The translations under genes and the position numbers were made by a program. From assembly GCF_019192735.1 (NCBI RefSeq), contig NZ_JAHTKP010000006.1:211493-275492 (forward strand): a stretch of 64,000 bases of DNA, given 5' to 3'. Positions 43,531 to 52,647 of this stretch are shown in pieces. The notes beneath the pieces are model-generated. The model did not search any database. It was not told the DNA's origin and saw only the letters and a list, made by a program, of their open reading frames with translations. Each line of letters opens with the position of its first letter. The stretch's first letter is position 1. The stretch is from Kitasatospora aureofaciens (GTDB taxonomy: Bacteria; Actinomycetota; Actinomycetes; Streptomycetales; Streptomycetaceae).

Positions 43531-43701
43531 TCAGAGTTGCCTGCACCAGAGGTGCCTGCACCAGAGGTGCGCCCGGATCTGCTCGGCACCGTCGTCGTCG
43601 CCGAGCAGTTCGGCCACCAGCGCGACGGCCCGTTCGGCCGCAGCCGGTGCCGGCTGCCAGGACGGGTCGGTCGGGATCACCGACAGCACGTCGTCGCTCA
43701 T
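43531..43701 (-). CDS. Small hypothetical protein, possibly a truncated gene
   Basis: A 56-residue product MSDDVLSVIPTDPSWQPAPA ... DDDGAEQIRAHLWCRHLWCRQL, starting 3 nt after the stop of the upstream gene in the same direction. The N-terminus (SxIPTDPxWQP) resembles that of longer Streptomyces proteins that continue with Cys-rich sequence. Here the reading ends in a LWCRH repeat produced by a 15-bp tandem duplication (43536-43565). It is probably a 3'-truncated remnant. Confidence 0.45.
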   Translation of the reverse strand: MSDDVLSVIPTDPSWQPAPAAAERAVALVAELLGDDDGAEQIRAHLWCRHLWCRQL

Positions 43702-43704
43702 CGG

Positions 43705-44625
43705 TCAGCCCACCAGGCGCCTGCGCCAGGTCAGGGGGCGTATCTCGACGGCGTGCGACGGCTCGCCGTTCCACACCGCCGGGAGGCCGGCCTCCGTCAG
43801 GGCGGCCACCACCTCGTGGCCGACGGCGGTGGTCGTCAGCGGGGAGCCGTCGAAGCCGCCGTAGAGGAGGGAGAGGCCCCGGCCCTCGGCGGCGGACTCG
43901 GTGCACTGGGAGTGGAAGTAGACGAAGCCGCGCGCCTCGGGCTCGCCGGCCGCGCCGATCTCGGTCTCGCCGCAGGAGCGGCAGCAGGTGAAGTGCTCCC
44001 GGGCGGTGATGCCCGCCTCCTCCAGGGCGGCAAACGCGCGGGCGAGCCGCTCCGGGTCGGTCTCGCCCACCCAGGCGGTCTGCTCGCCGACCCGCTCCAG
44101 CCACAGGCGGTCGGCCAGCTGCTCGGCCTGCTCGCGCGAGACGGGACGGCGGTCCGCGGAGACCAGGTACTCCTCGGCCTCTTCGGCGAGTTCGGCCCGG
44201 GTGGTGTAGCCGCAGGCCAGGGTGAGGCGCAGGCGCTCCTCCAGCGTGCGCCGCTCGTCCGCAGGCAGGTCGAGCGGCGGGACTGGTTCGGGTGCCGGCC
44301 CCATGTCGAGCGCCTTCCAGTCCAGCCCGTCACTCCAGCCGGGCTCGCGCCGCGCCCAGCCGACCATGGCGGCGATCACCGCGTCCGGCCCGTCGAGCTT
44401 GACCTCGAAGTGCCGGTCGGCGGCCCCGTCCCGGTACTCCAGGGAGTAGTCACCGCCGTCGGCGTGCCAGACCTGGATGTAGATGTCGGGCAGGTCGGGT
44501 ATCCGCTGCACGACCAGGAAGCGGTCGTCCGGCGCCCCGATCCGCCGGACCAGCCCAGCCAGATCCTCCGCGTGCACCCAGGGGCGCCGCGTCCCGTCGT
44601 TGTCCTGCACCATGATCGCCAGCAT
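43705..44625 (-). CDS. DUF6891-type hypothetical protein
   Basis: About 306 residues from MLAIMVQDNDG (44625); an outer start at 44655 and an inner one at 44613 are possible. The N-terminal third is a compact beta domain (RFLVVQRIPDLPDIYIQVWH). The C-terminal part contains FTCCRSCGETEIGAAGEPEA, RGFVYFHSQCTESAAEGRGL and SLLYGGFDG, the conserved Cys/His block I associate with DUF6891. The Cys pattern suggests a metal site. Cytoplasmic; function unknown. Confidence 0.7.
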   Translation of the reverse strand: MLAIMVQDNDGTRRPWVHAEDLAGLVRRIGAPDDRFLVVQRIPDLPDIYIQVWHADGGDYSLEYRDGAADRHFEVKLDGPDAVIAAMVGWARREPGWSDGLDWKALDMGPAPEPVPPLDLPADERRTLEERLRLTLACGYTTRAELAEEAEEYLVSADRRPVSREQAEQLADRLWLERVGEQTAWVGETDPERLARAFAALEEAGITAREHFTCCRSCGETEIGAAGEPEARGFVYFHSQCTESAAEGRGLSLLYGGFDGSPLTTTAVGHEVVAALTEAGLPAVWNGEPSHAVEIRPLTWRRRLVG

Positions 44626-44694
44626 GGGGCACACGATGGCACACCCCACTGACAACAGCCGTCACAGCGTCACTCGGCCCGGTACGCGCCCGGC

Positions 44695-44799
44695 TCAGTC
44701 CCGGGGCAGCTCGGGGCGGATGCGGAACACCACGTTGTGGCGCAGCAGGCCCTCAGGGGCGGCGAGGTCCTCGAAGTCTGCGGTCGGGTCGTAGGTCAT
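44695..44799 (-). CDS. Possible small protein
   Basis: A 34-residue frame MTYDPTADFEDLAAPEGLLR, HNVVFRIRPELPRD. A TTGGGG stretch lies upstream of the ATG. The amphipathic composition and high GC3 make it possible, but it may be a fragment. Listed with low confidence. Confidence 0.25.
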   Translation of the reverse strand: MTYDPTADFEDLAAPEGLLRHNVVFRIRPELPRD

Positions 44800-44929
44800 G
44801 CCGGGCAACCCCAATTCACACGACAGCGGCCCGGCGCGAGTCGACCGGGTCATACCCTGCCGGGAATTGTCGGCCCGCGCACCGCCTCGCAGGATGAGGA
44901 GCATTCCACATCACCGCAAGGAGAGCACC

Positions 44930-45346
44930 ATGACCACTGCACAGCAACTCGCCGACCGTTATGCCGCGTTGTGGATGGAGGCCGACCCGGGACGGCGACG
45001 GAAGGCCATCGAGGAACTGTGGGGCGAGGATGCCGTGCACGTGCTGCACCCGCCCGTGGAGATTCGCGAGGTCGCCGCGCGAGTGGGGTTCGACGAGAGC
45101 ACGCTCGAAGCGCGCGGGTACCACGCGCTGGAGGTCCGGGTCAGCCGCGCCCACGAGGAGTTCGTGGCGCCCGGGGAGTTCACCTTTCGGGCCCGGCAGG
45201 ATGCGGTGCGGCTGAAGAACGTCGTGAAGTTCACCTGGGAGATGGTGCCCACCTCCGGGGGCGAACCCGTCGGCGGCGGGCTGGAGTTCGTCGTGCTCGG
45301 CATCGACGGACGGATCACCGCGGACCACCAGTTCCCCGGGCTCTGA
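44930..45346 (+). CDS. NTF2/SnoaL-like fold protein
   Basis: A 138-residue protein. ATG 44930 has an AAGGAGA ribosome site; an earlier frame from 44798 is not supported. QQLADRYAALWMEADPGRRR, KAIEELWGEDAVHVLHPP is the helical start of the nuclear-transport-factor-2 superfamily and FTWEMVPTSGGEPVGGGLEF its last strands. Such proteins are small isomerases or binding proteins; the substrate is unknown. Its last 32 nt overlap the 3' end of the convergent XRE gene. Confidence 0.8.
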   Translation: MTTAQQLADRYAALWMEADPGRRRKAIEELWGEDAVHVLHPPVEIREVAARVGFDESTLEARGYHALEVRVSRAHEEFVAPGEFTFRARQDAVRLKNVVKFTWEMVPTSGGEPVGGGLEFVVLGIDGRITADHQFPGL

Positions 45347-46067
45347 GCAGCACCTCCGCCGTCTCGGCATCGGCCGGCAGGAACGCCTCCAGTTTCAGCT
45401 CGGCGAGCGTGACGTCGACGGCGGTGGCGAAGGTGGTCACCGTCGTCATCAGGTGCAGCTCGCCGAGCGCCGTACGCAGGTGCAGTGGTACGGCGAAGCC
45501 CAAGTGGTGCTCGGACACCTCCACTTCGGGCACGTACGAGCACAACTCCTCGTGCAGCTCGCCGAGATGCCCTGTCCGCTCCAGGATGTGCCGCGCCCAC
45601 GCCGCAAAGTTGAGGATGCGCGGCGCGAGGCCGTCCGGGTGGAGGGCAAGCCGGTACGCGTTGGTGCCCGGGCCGACGAGGCTCGGGTCGGCGCCCTCCG
45701 TGATCAGCTCCAGCGCGTCGTTCGCCGCGATCACGCCCCCGCGCCGGTCCACCACGAGGGCGGGGTACGGGAGATGGCCGGCCAGGATGTGGTCGATCGC
45801 CGCCCGGACGGGGGCCAGCGCCGGCCCGTCGAGCGGCGTCTCGGGGTAGACGGGGGCGTAACCGGCCGCCAGCAGCAGCTCGTTGCGCTCCCGCAACGAC
45901 AGGTCGAGCGATTCGGCGAGCCGGACGACCATGCCCCGCCCGGGGGCGGAGCGGCCGGACTCGATGAAGCTCAGGTGGCGCTGGGTCGTGCCGGCGCGGG
46001 TGGCGAGGTCGAGCTGGCTGAGGCGGCGGCCGGTCCGGCGCTCGCGTAGTGCCTGGGGGAAGTCCAC
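45315..46067 (-). CDS. XRE regulator with MmyB-like C-terminal domain
   Basis: A 250-residue protein. HTH at residues 3-60 (LRERRTGRRLSQLDLATRAG, TTQRHLSFIESGRSAPGR) plus the MLTR/MmyB-like ligand-binding domain (HLPYPALVVDRRGGVIAAND; YVPEVEVSEHHLGFAVPLHL). This class binds fatty-acid-like ligands and usually controls an adjacent divergent oxidoreductase gene; here that would be the LLM-class oxidoreductase 86 bp away. Start is ATG 46067. Confidence 0.9.
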   Translation of the reverse strand: MDFPQALRERRTGRRLSQLDLATRAGTTQRHLSFIESGRSAPGRGMVVRLAESLDLSLRERNELLLAAGYAPVYPETPLDGPALAPVRAAIDHILAGHLPYPALVVDRRGGVIAANDALELITEGADPSLVGPGTNAYRLALHPDGLAPRILNFAAWARHILERTGHLGELHEELCSYVPEVEVSEHHLGFAVPLHLRTALGELHLMTTVTTFATAVDVTLAELKLEAFLPADAETAEVLLRARGTGGPR

Positions 46068-46153
46068 ACCACCAGTTCTAACCCTGCGGCATCTCTCCCG
46101 CCATTCCCCGACGGGAATTGAGACCGTTCACCGGAACGAACAGGATCGACGGC

Positions 46154-47095
46154 ATGGACATCGGCGTCTTCCTCCCTACCGGCCAGGCCCAGTGGGCGCC
46201 CGCCGGCGACCCTCGCGACCTGATCGGATTCGCCCGCCGGGCCGAGGAGTTGGGCTTCTCCTCGCTCTTCGTCAACGACTCCCTCCTCAGCCCACGGATC
46301 GAACCGCTCACCATGCTGGCCGCAGTCGCCCCGGTGACGGACCGCATCCGCCTGGGCACCGGCGCGCTGCTGCCGGTCCTGCGCCGCCCGGTGCAGGCCG
46401 CGCAGGCGCTGGCCTCGGTGGACCTGCTCTCCGGCGGCCGGCTGACGGTCGCGGTGGGCGCCGGCTTCCCGGGGCGCTTCGGGAAGCCCCTGCACGAACT
46501 GTCCCAGGTGCCGTGGGAGCGCCGGTTCGCCCGGCTGGACGAGACGGTCGCCCTCTGGCGGGCGCTCTGGGCCGGGGCGACGGCCTTCCACGGCGAGTTC
46601 CACTCCTTCGACGCCATCCCGCCCGCCACCGCGCCCTTCCAGCCCGGCGGGCCGCCGATCTGGCTCGGCGGCGCGACCCCGGCGGCACTGGCCCGCACCG
46701 GGCGGCACTACGACGGCTGGCTGCCGTACCCGCCCGATCCGGCCGACTACGCCAGCGGCCTCGAAGCCGTCCGGGCCACGGCACAGCAGGCCGGACGCGA
46801 CCCGGAGGCCCTCACCCCCGCCCTCTTCGTCAATGTCCGCATCGACCGCGACGTCGAGAGTGCCCGCCGGGTCATGGACGCCTACACACTGGCCAACTAC
46901 GGCCTGCCGCTGGACGAGGCGGAGCAGATCCAGGCCTTCGCCCTCGGCACGCCCGAGGACGTCACCGCCACCCTCCACCGCTACACCGCAGCCGGCGCCC
47001 GACACGTCGTAGCCCGCTTGGGGGCTCTCGAACTAACCGACCAGCGCGAGCAGTTGGAGCTCCTCGCGGCCCTCACACTCCCCGTGTCGCCTTGA
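46154..47095 (+). CDS. LLM-class F420/FMN-dependent oxidoreductase
   Basis: A 313-residue luciferase-like monooxygenase. MDIGVFLPTGQAQWAPAGDP start (46154), then FARRAEELGFSSLFVNDSLL, RIRLGTGALLPVLRRPVQAA and LLSGGRLTVAVGAGFPGRFG, the (alpha/beta)8 barrel signature of the LLM superfamily. GGPPIWLGGATPAALARTGR is the second cofactor segment. The substrate is unknown. It is divergent from the MmyB-like regulator, which probably senses its substrate. The last 23 nt overlap the convergent DUF2252 gene. Confidence 0.88.
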   Translation: MDIGVFLPTGQAQWAPAGDPRDLIGFARRAEELGFSSLFVNDSLLSPRIEPLTMLAAVAPVTDRIRLGTGALLPVLRRPVQAAQALASVDLLSGGRLTVAVGAGFPGRFGKPLHELSQVPWERRFARLDETVALWRALWAGATAFHGEFHSFDAIPPATAPFQPGGPPIWLGGATPAALARTGRHYDGWLPYPPDPADYASGLEAVRATAQQAGRDPEALTPALFVNVRIDRDVESARRVMDAYTLANYGLPLDEAEQIQAFALGTPEDVTATLHRYTAAGARHVVARLGALELTDQREQLELLAALTLPVSP

Positions 47096-48431
47096 TCCGC
47101 CCGGCGTCGATCGCCGCGAGCAGCTCCGCATGGTCGAGCACCGTCCGGTCCGCGTACTGCATCGCGAAGTCGGCGATCGCCTCGGCGAACGTGTCGGCCG
47201 TCCCGAGGTACCCCGCGATGGCGAGCCGGTCGCCGGTGCGGGCGTGGGCGCGGGCCAGGGTGCGTCCGCACAGCTCGGCGTAGGCGCGCAGGCTGGACGG
47301 CGTCATGTCGGCGACCTCCACCGAGCCCTTCATGTCGCGCAGCTGCCGCCCGTAGAAGTGGCGGCCCGCCGGGCCGGTGGTCCAGCCGAGGAAGATGTCG
47401 CTGGCGGCCTGCATCAGGTGCTGGCCGGTGACGACGCGCCGGCCGCCGTGGTGGGCGGCGACCTCGGCGTCCACCCGGGTGGCCGGGAGGTGGTCCTCCA
47501 GGACGGACCGGCCGGCCTCCTTGAGCTGCAGGAAGAGCGGGTCGCGTCCGTCCCGGCCCTCCAGCAGGACGATGTGGCAGCGGGTGCCGACGCTGCCGAC
47601 GCCGACCACCTTCGTCGCCGCGTCGACGAACCGGTAGCGGTCGAGGAGCACCCGGCGGTCCTCGGCGAGGGTGGCCCGGTAGTCGCTGAACACCTTGCCG
47701 ATACCGCGCAGTTCGGTCTTCGTCAGCGGTTCGATCAGCGGCGGTTCGCTGATGATCCGGCGCTGCCCGTCCCGTTCCTCGGTGAGCTTGCCGAAGGCCT
47801 GCAGGCTGGTGCGGCGGCGAGCGCCGGCGAGGTCGGCCTCGACGCGCTTGCGCTGCTTGGGCTTGCGCACCAGCGGGAGCAGTTCGTCGGGGTCGATCCG
47901 GGCGTACCAGACGTCGAGTTCGCCCATCCCGGCCAGCCGGCGCAGCGCGGTGGCGTAGCCGTGGGCGGCGGCGAGCGCGGCGCGGCGGGCGCGGTCGTCG
48001 TCGTGCCCGTTGTCGCGGGCGGCGACGGCGACGCTGGCGGCGAGGCGTTTGACGTCCCACTCGAAGGGTCCGGGGTAGGTCTCGTCGAAGTCGTTGACGT
48101 CGAAGAGCAGGGCGCGCTCCGGCGAGGCGTACACGCCGAAGTTCAACAGGTGGGCGTCTCCGCAGAGTTGGACGGTGAGGCCGGTGTCGGGACCGGCCGC
48201 GAGATCGGCGGCCATGACGGCCGCGGCGCCGCGCAGGAAGGTGAAGGGGGTGTCGGCCATCCGGCCGTAGCGGATCGGCAGCAGCCGGGCGACCCGGTCC
48301 TCGCCCTGCCGTTCCAGCACCGCGACCGGGTCGGGCCGGTCGGCGGCGGGGATCCACCGCCCGTGGGCGGAGCGGGAGACGCGCTCACGGGCGGCCCGGC
48401 CGCGCCGGCGGCGTTCGGCGAGGGTGGTCAT
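47073..48431 (-). CDS. DUF2252 family protein
   Basis: A 452-residue protein with the kinase-like DUF2252 signatures: LLPIRYGRMADTPFTFLRGA, LCGDAHLLNFGVYASPERAL (GD.H..NFG, as in aminoglycoside phosphotransferase-like catalytic loops), FDVNDFDETYPGPFEWDVKR (the metal-binding DxND). The N-terminus is basic. The protein is cytoplasmic and of uncharacterised activity, possibly a small-molecule phosphotransferase. Standard length for the family. Confidence 0.9.
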   Translation of the reverse strand: MTTLAERRRRGRAARERVSRSAHGRWIPAADRPDPVAVLERQGEDRVARLLPIRYGRMADTPFTFLRGAAAVMAADLAAGPDTGLTVQLCGDAHLLNFGVYASPERALLFDVNDFDETYPGPFEWDVKRLAASVAVAARDNGHDDDRARRAALAAAHGYATALRRLAGMGELDVWYARIDPDELLPLVRKPKQRKRVEADLAGARRRTSLQAFGKLTEERDGQRRIISEPPLIEPLTKTELRGIGKVFSDYRATLAEDRRVLLDRYRFVDAATKVVGVGSVGTRCHIVLLEGRDGRDPLFLQLKEAGRSVLEDHLPATRVDAEVAAHHGGRRVVTGQHLMQAASDIFLGWTTGPAGRHFYGRQLRDMKGSVEVADMTPSSLRAYAELCGRTLARAHARTGDRLAIAGYLGTADTFAEAIADFAMQYADRTVLDHAELLAAIDAGRIKATRGV

Positions 48432-48566
48432 ACGCGCCTCCTCGGTCGGACGGGAACCTACTGACGAAGGACACCTTCTGGCGACGCTGGGCCACCGGCG
48501 CCGGAGGACGCACCGGCGCGCCCTCCGGCACTCCGCCGAACGGATGATCCCCCCTCCCGCGGGACA

Positions 48567-50141
48567 TCACTCCACGACGAAGTCCGCCATCATCGCCATG
48601 TCCTCGTGCTCCAGGTTGTGGCAGTGCAGCATGTACGTCCCCGCGTAGTCGGTGAACCGCACCAGCACCTCCACCACCTCCGCCGGCCGCAGGTCGACGG
48701 TGTCCTTCCACCCCGCGTCGTACGGGCCGGGGGCCCTGCCGTCGCGCGTCAGCACCTGGAACTGGTTGAGGTGCACGTGGACCGGGTGGTGCAGGTCGCT
48801 GGAGAAGCGCCAGAGCTCGGTCCTGCCGAGCGCGGGCCGGGCGATGTCGTGGCCGGGCTCGTACGGCCGCCCGTTGATGGTCCAGCCGTCGCCGCGGCTG
48901 CGCCGGAAGGCGAACTGGCGGGTGGTGACGGCGGCGTCGGGGTCGAGGCGCTCGATGGTGGACAGTTCCTCGGGCACCGTGGCGTCGTCGGTGACCCGGC
49001 GGGAGGAGACGTCGAAGCGCATCACCTCGGCCGTCCGGTCGCTGCCGAAGCGGTTCAGCAGGCGGACCGAGGTGCCCGGCTCGTAGCGGGAGAAGTCGAC
49101 GACGACGTCGAAGCGTTCGGCGGGGGCGATCTCCAGCGCGTCGTGGGTGACGGGGGCCTCCAGCAGGCCGCCGTCGGAGCCGATCTGGACGAGGGCGTCG
49201 CCGCCGGAGGGCTGGGGGTCGAGTTCGAGGCGGTAGGCGCGGGCGTTGGAGGCGTTGAGCAGGCGCAGCCGGTAGCGGGCCCAGTCGACGTCGAGGCGGG
49301 GCCAGGGGGCGCCGTTGACGAGGATGACGTCGCCGAGGACGCCGTTCGCGTAGTCGTCGGTGACGCCGGGCGCGGCGAGGGTGGGGTCGGTGGCGGGGTA
49401 GCGGAAGGAGCCGTCGGCGGCGAAGGACCTGTCGGCGAGCATCAGCGGGAGGTCCCGGTCGCCGTACGGGAGCGGCAGGGCGGCCTCCTCGTCGTCGTGG
49501 ACGAGGTGGAAGCCGGCCAGGCCGCGCCAGACGCCGGGGCCGGTGAAGCCCATCCGGTGGTCGTGGTACCAGAGAGTGGCGGCGCGCTGGCGGCCCGGGT
49601 AGGTGTGGGTGCGCTCGCCGGTGACGGACCTCCCGGCCGCGCGGTGGGCCATGCCGGGCATCCCGGGCATGCCGGCCATGTCCCCGCCGCCGGTCGACCC
49701 CACCGGCAGCAGCAGGTCCACCGGGTACCCGTCGCTGTCGGCCGGGGTGTGGCCGCCGTGCAGGTGCACCACGGTCGGCACCGGCAGCAGGTTGCGGTGC
49801 TTGACCACCGCCGCCCGCCCCGAGCGGGCGACCACCGTCGGCCCGGGATAGCTCCCGCCGTACGTCCAGGCCTCGGTCCTGACGCCCGGAAGGATCTCCA
49901 ACTTCGCGACCTGCTCGACGATTTCGTAGTAGTCGGCGGTCTCGTCGCTGCTGTACGGCTCGAGCACCGGCGGCACCGGCAGCGGCACCTGGAACGCCGG
50001 CGGCAGGTCGAGCTCGCTGCTCAGCAACCGGCCGGGGCGGCCCTCGGCGAGCAGCCGGGCGGCCGAGGGGACTGCGACAGCGGCCAGCGCGCCCGCGCCG
50101 AACACGGAGGCGCCGAGGCCGAGAAACCGGCGGCGGTTCAC
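48567..50141 (-). CDS. Tat-exported multicopper oxidase (CotA/laccase type)
   Basis: A 524-residue three-domain multicopper oxidase. Twin-arginine signal MNRRRFLGLGASVFGAGALA. All four copper motifs are present: HLHGGH, WYHDHRMG, HPVHVHLNQF and the C-terminal HCHNLEHEDMAMM that carries type-1 and type-3 ligands. A Met-rich GGGDMAGMPGMPGMAHR insert near residue 190 may bind copper. It oxidises phenolic compounds or Cu(I)/metal ions outside the cell. The GTG start overlaps the stop of the upstream membrane protein gene by 4 nt. Confidence 0.93.
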   Translation of the reverse strand: MNRRRFLGLGASVFGAGALAAVAVPSAARLLAEGRPGRLLSSELDLPPAFQVPLPVPPVLEPYSSDETADYYEIVEQVAKLEILPGVRTEAWTYGGSYPGPTVVARSGRAAVVKHRNLLPVPTVVHLHGGHTPADSDGYPVDLLLPVGSTGGGDMAGMPGMPGMAHRAAGRSVTGERTHTYPGRQRAATLWYHDHRMGFTGPGVWRGLAGFHLVHDDEEAALPLPYGDRDLPLMLADRSFAADGSFRYPATDPTLAAPGVTDDYANGVLGDVILVNGAPWPRLDVDWARYRLRLLNASNARAYRLELDPQPSGGDALVQIGSDGGLLEAPVTHDALEIAPAERFDVVVDFSRYEPGTSVRLLNRFGSDRTAEVMRFDVSSRRVTDDATVPEELSTIERLDPDAAVTTRQFAFRRSRGDGWTINGRPYEPGHDIARPALGRTELWRFSSDLHHPVHVHLNQFQVLTRDGRAPGPYDAGWKDTVDLRPAEVVEVLVRFTDYAGTYMLHCHNLEHEDMAMMADFVVE

Positions 50142-50608
50142 TGGGCCACCTCCACGGGCCTGCCCGGCCGGGGCAGCCGCCCGGCACTGTCCGGTCCGGC
50201 CTCGGTGTCCGCCCGGACGGGCAGCGGCACCCGCCAGGTGTCGACCAGCCCGAACAGGACGCCGCTGACCAGCAGCACCCCGAGCATGACGTGCAGGCCG
50301 AGCGCCCGCGCGTAGCCGGCGCCGATCTGGCCGGTGGCCGCGACCGCCAGCACGGCCGTGGTCCACAGCGGCCAGAGCGGGCCGCGCCCGGGCCACCGGA
50401 CCAGGACGGCCGCCGCGAGCTGGAGCAGGACGACGGCGGCCAGGATCGTCGCGTTGTCCGCGTGCTCCTTGAGGGACTCGTACGTGCCGTTGAGGAAGCT
50501 CGCGGCCAGCAGGGTCTGGAGCAGGGCCACGACGGCCAGCGTGGTCGCGGTGCTGCGCAGCAGGATCAGCGGCCACCGGGGCGCGGGGGCCGTGGGAGGA
50601 CTGCTCAT
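50138..50608 (-). CDS. Four-helix membrane protein co-transcribed with the multicopper oxidase
   Basis: A 156-residue protein with four hydrophobic segments (TLAVVALLQTLLAASFL; ATILAAVVLLQLAAAVLV; LWTTAVLAVAATGQIGAG; LHVMLGVLLVSGVLFGLV) and a basic, Pro-rich tail. His/Arg residues near helix ends recall small cytochrome-like membrane proteins, but no heme ligands are certain. It overlaps the oxidase gene, so a role in electron delivery or maturation is an inference. Confidence 0.7.
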   Translation of the reverse strand: MSSPPTAPAPRWPLILLRSTATTLAVVALLQTLLAASFLNGTYESLKEHADNATILAAVVLLQLAAAVLVRWPGRGPLWPLWTTAVLAVAATGQIGAGYARALGLHVMLGVLLVSGVLFGLVDTWRVPLPVRADTEAGPDSAGRLPRPGRPVEVAQ

Positions 50609-50763
50609 GTCGGGCTACTTTCTGCTCGGCGGGTCGGGATGGGCGGGCGTGAGCGTAGCTGATCTGACGTCACAATCGGTTTAAATGAGGCGAGTTGGGG
50701 ATAACGCGCATCCCTTTGCGCCCGTTCGGCCCTGGTGGCGTCACCCGCAGGAGCGACACGAGG

Positions 50764-50800
50764 CGGGTGACGGCCCCCGAATACCAGGGGCCGTCACCCG
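50764..50800 (-). terminator. Strong hairpin at the end of the permease remnant
   Basis: A perfect 14-bp stem CGGGTGACGGCCCC with its complement at 50787-50800. The stop codon of the permease remnant (50794-50796) lies within the stem. Confidence 0.7.
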
Positions 50801-51205
50801 GCTCCACTACTGCCGTCCGCCGCCACCGGGCGGCTTCGCAGCAGCGCCCGCGCGGGCAGACCGGTCGCGCCGAGGCAGAGCAGCACGGCTCCGGCGGCCA
50901 GCGGCAGCGCCAGGCCCGGCGGGACGTACGGCGAGGTGCCCGCGACGCCCCTGGCGATCGGGACGAGGGCGATCCAGGCGATCACCCCGCCGACCGCCAG
51001 GCCGCGGGGTGATCGCGGAGGCCAGCCGGCGGGCGTTGGCGCGGGTGTTGTCGACGGTCAGCGAGCCGGGCGCGCCGCCGGCCCGCAGCGGGGCGCCGAG
51101 CACGGCGGCGGCCAGCCGGGCCACCCATGGGCCGAGCAGGGCGACGGCCATCATGAAGCACATGACCACGCCGAGCACGGTGTTGGCGGCCTTCATCCCG
51201 TCCAG
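50794..51205 (-). pseudogene. FtsX-type ABC transporter permease remnant
   Basis: The 5' part reads VLGVVMCFMMAVALLGPWVA, then RLASAITP; this is the middle of a large FtsX-family permease. It is joined near 51000, with a frame change, to VGGVIAWIALVPIARGVAGT, then LCLGATGLPARALLRSRPVA, the last transmembrane helix and C-terminus. A long internal part and the whole N-terminal half are missing. The right border at about 51207 abuts the relaxase remnant, so an insertion or deletion cut the gene here. Confidence 0.65.
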
Positions 51206-51210
51206 GGCGG

Positions 51211-52250
51211 CGGGGGAACTTCAGCGCCGCCATCCCCCACGCCGCCAACATCGAGGAACTGTTCGCCTACCTCCAGGCCGACGGCATCGAGGTCAAGCGC
51301 CGCAGCCTGCCCTCCGACGACCTGGCGGGCTACTCCGCCGCCTGCCCCGGCGTTTTGAAGAAAAACGGACAGCCGAACTACATCCCCGGCAGCAAGATCG
51401 CCCCCGACTTGTCCTTTCCCCAGCTGAAGGCACTCCTCGAAGAAGACCAGCCCGAGGAGCACCCCACCGCCCGCCGCAACCGGCCCGGCACCCCCGTGGA
51501 CACGCGCCACCGATGCCCTCGGCGCTCTCCACACCAACCTCGCCGACAGCGACCCGAGCGGCGACGGTGACGGCGCTCTCGCGCAGGCCCAGATCACCGC
51601 GCTGGGCGAACTGATCGAGGCCACCTCCCAGACCGTGCCCGCCGAGCTGCGTGCCGAACTACGAGCCACCACCAAGACGTTCGCCCGCGCCCAGCGCTCG
51701 CAGATCCGCGCCGAACACCGCTCCGCAGCCGGCCTGCGCCACGCCGCCCGCGACATCATCCACGCCGCAGACGGCAAGGACGGCAGCACCCTCGCAGTCC
51801 TGCTCGCCACCCTCGTCTGGGCAGCGATCCTCGCCGGACGCTGGCACCAGACCCGAGGCCACCAGCAGGCCGAAGCCGCCCGCCAGGCCGTCAAACACCT
51901 GCAGACCGCCTACGACAACGCCGCAGCACCGCAACTCGCCGCCCTCGCCCACCGCCAGCCCAAGGAAGAAGTCCGCAACACCCTCGCGAACGACGTCCGC
52001 TCCGCCGTGCCCGAGCCTGCCGACAGGATCCTCACCGACCCCAACTGGCCCGCCCTGGCAACCGTCCTCGCCGACGCCGAAGCCGGCGGCCACCAGCCTC
52101 ACCGCCTTCTCGCCGACGCCGCCGCCCGGCGTGAACTGACCACCGCCCGCCTACCCGCCAAGGTCCTCATCAGCCGCATCCAGCACACCAGCCGCAACCC
52201 CGCACCCAACCGCACCGCCGAAGCCGCCCGCCGCCGCACCCCGGCCAGCC
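51211..52250 (+). pseudogene. Relaxase/mobilisation protein remnant
   Basis: Frame 1 (51217 to about 51495) reads NFSAAIPHAANIEELFAYLQ, ADGIEVKRRSLPSDDLAGYS. After a frameshift near 51495-51505 the next frame reads ATDALGALHTNLADSDPSGD, then a long helical region (AELRATTKTFARAQRSQIRA) with one hydrophobic segment (LAVLLATLVWAAILAGRW). This is the C-terminal architecture of actinomycete plasmid relaxases. The catalytic N-terminus is lost. It marks the edge of a former conjugative element. Confidence 0.55.
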
Positions 52251-52524
52251 CGTCATCCGAGCCGTCCCCCACCCCGACGAGCTCAACCCGAGCGGCATCA
52301 CCATCACCTGCGACCAATGCGGAGCCCGCCGCGACTGGCTGCTCCTGAACGTCCGCGCCCAAGTCTTCATACACTGCCGATGCGCCCACGAGTGGCACGA
52401 ACCCGACCTCACCCGAGCCGACTTCGACCAGCACTTCACCGAGCCCTACCAGGAGTGGGACAACTTCGACGACGCCATGACCAGCCTCGCCTTCGACGGC
52501 CTTCTCGCGGGGGCCTACTGGTAG
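52243..52524 (+). pseudogene. Zinc-ribbon hypothetical protein, start not found
   Basis: An open frame of about 93 residues: GQPVIRAVPHPDELNPSGIT, CDQCGARRDWLLLNVRAQVF, IHCRCAHEWHEP, ending DDAMTSLAFDGLLAGAYW. The C-x2-C ... C-x-C-x-H-x-W-H pattern suggests one zinc site. No ATG/GTG precedes the conserved part in frame, so the 5' end is probably lost; otherwise it overlaps the end of the relaxase remnant. Function unknown; typical of plasmid-borne small proteins. Confidence 0.45.
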
Positions 52525-52647
52525 CCCGCATGGTCCGCTGCTGCCGTCTGCATCAGAGCCGCTCCAGGCGCTGGCGCAGACGCGGACGTGGATCACCACC
52601 ACGCCAAATCACCGACCTCACCCTGGCCGCGCCGGTAGGCTTTCTGC

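Noticed and set aside
44798..44929. Upstream extension of the NTF2-like gene
   Set aside because: No ribosome site and no conserved sequence; ATG 44930 has AAGGAGA and the family start.
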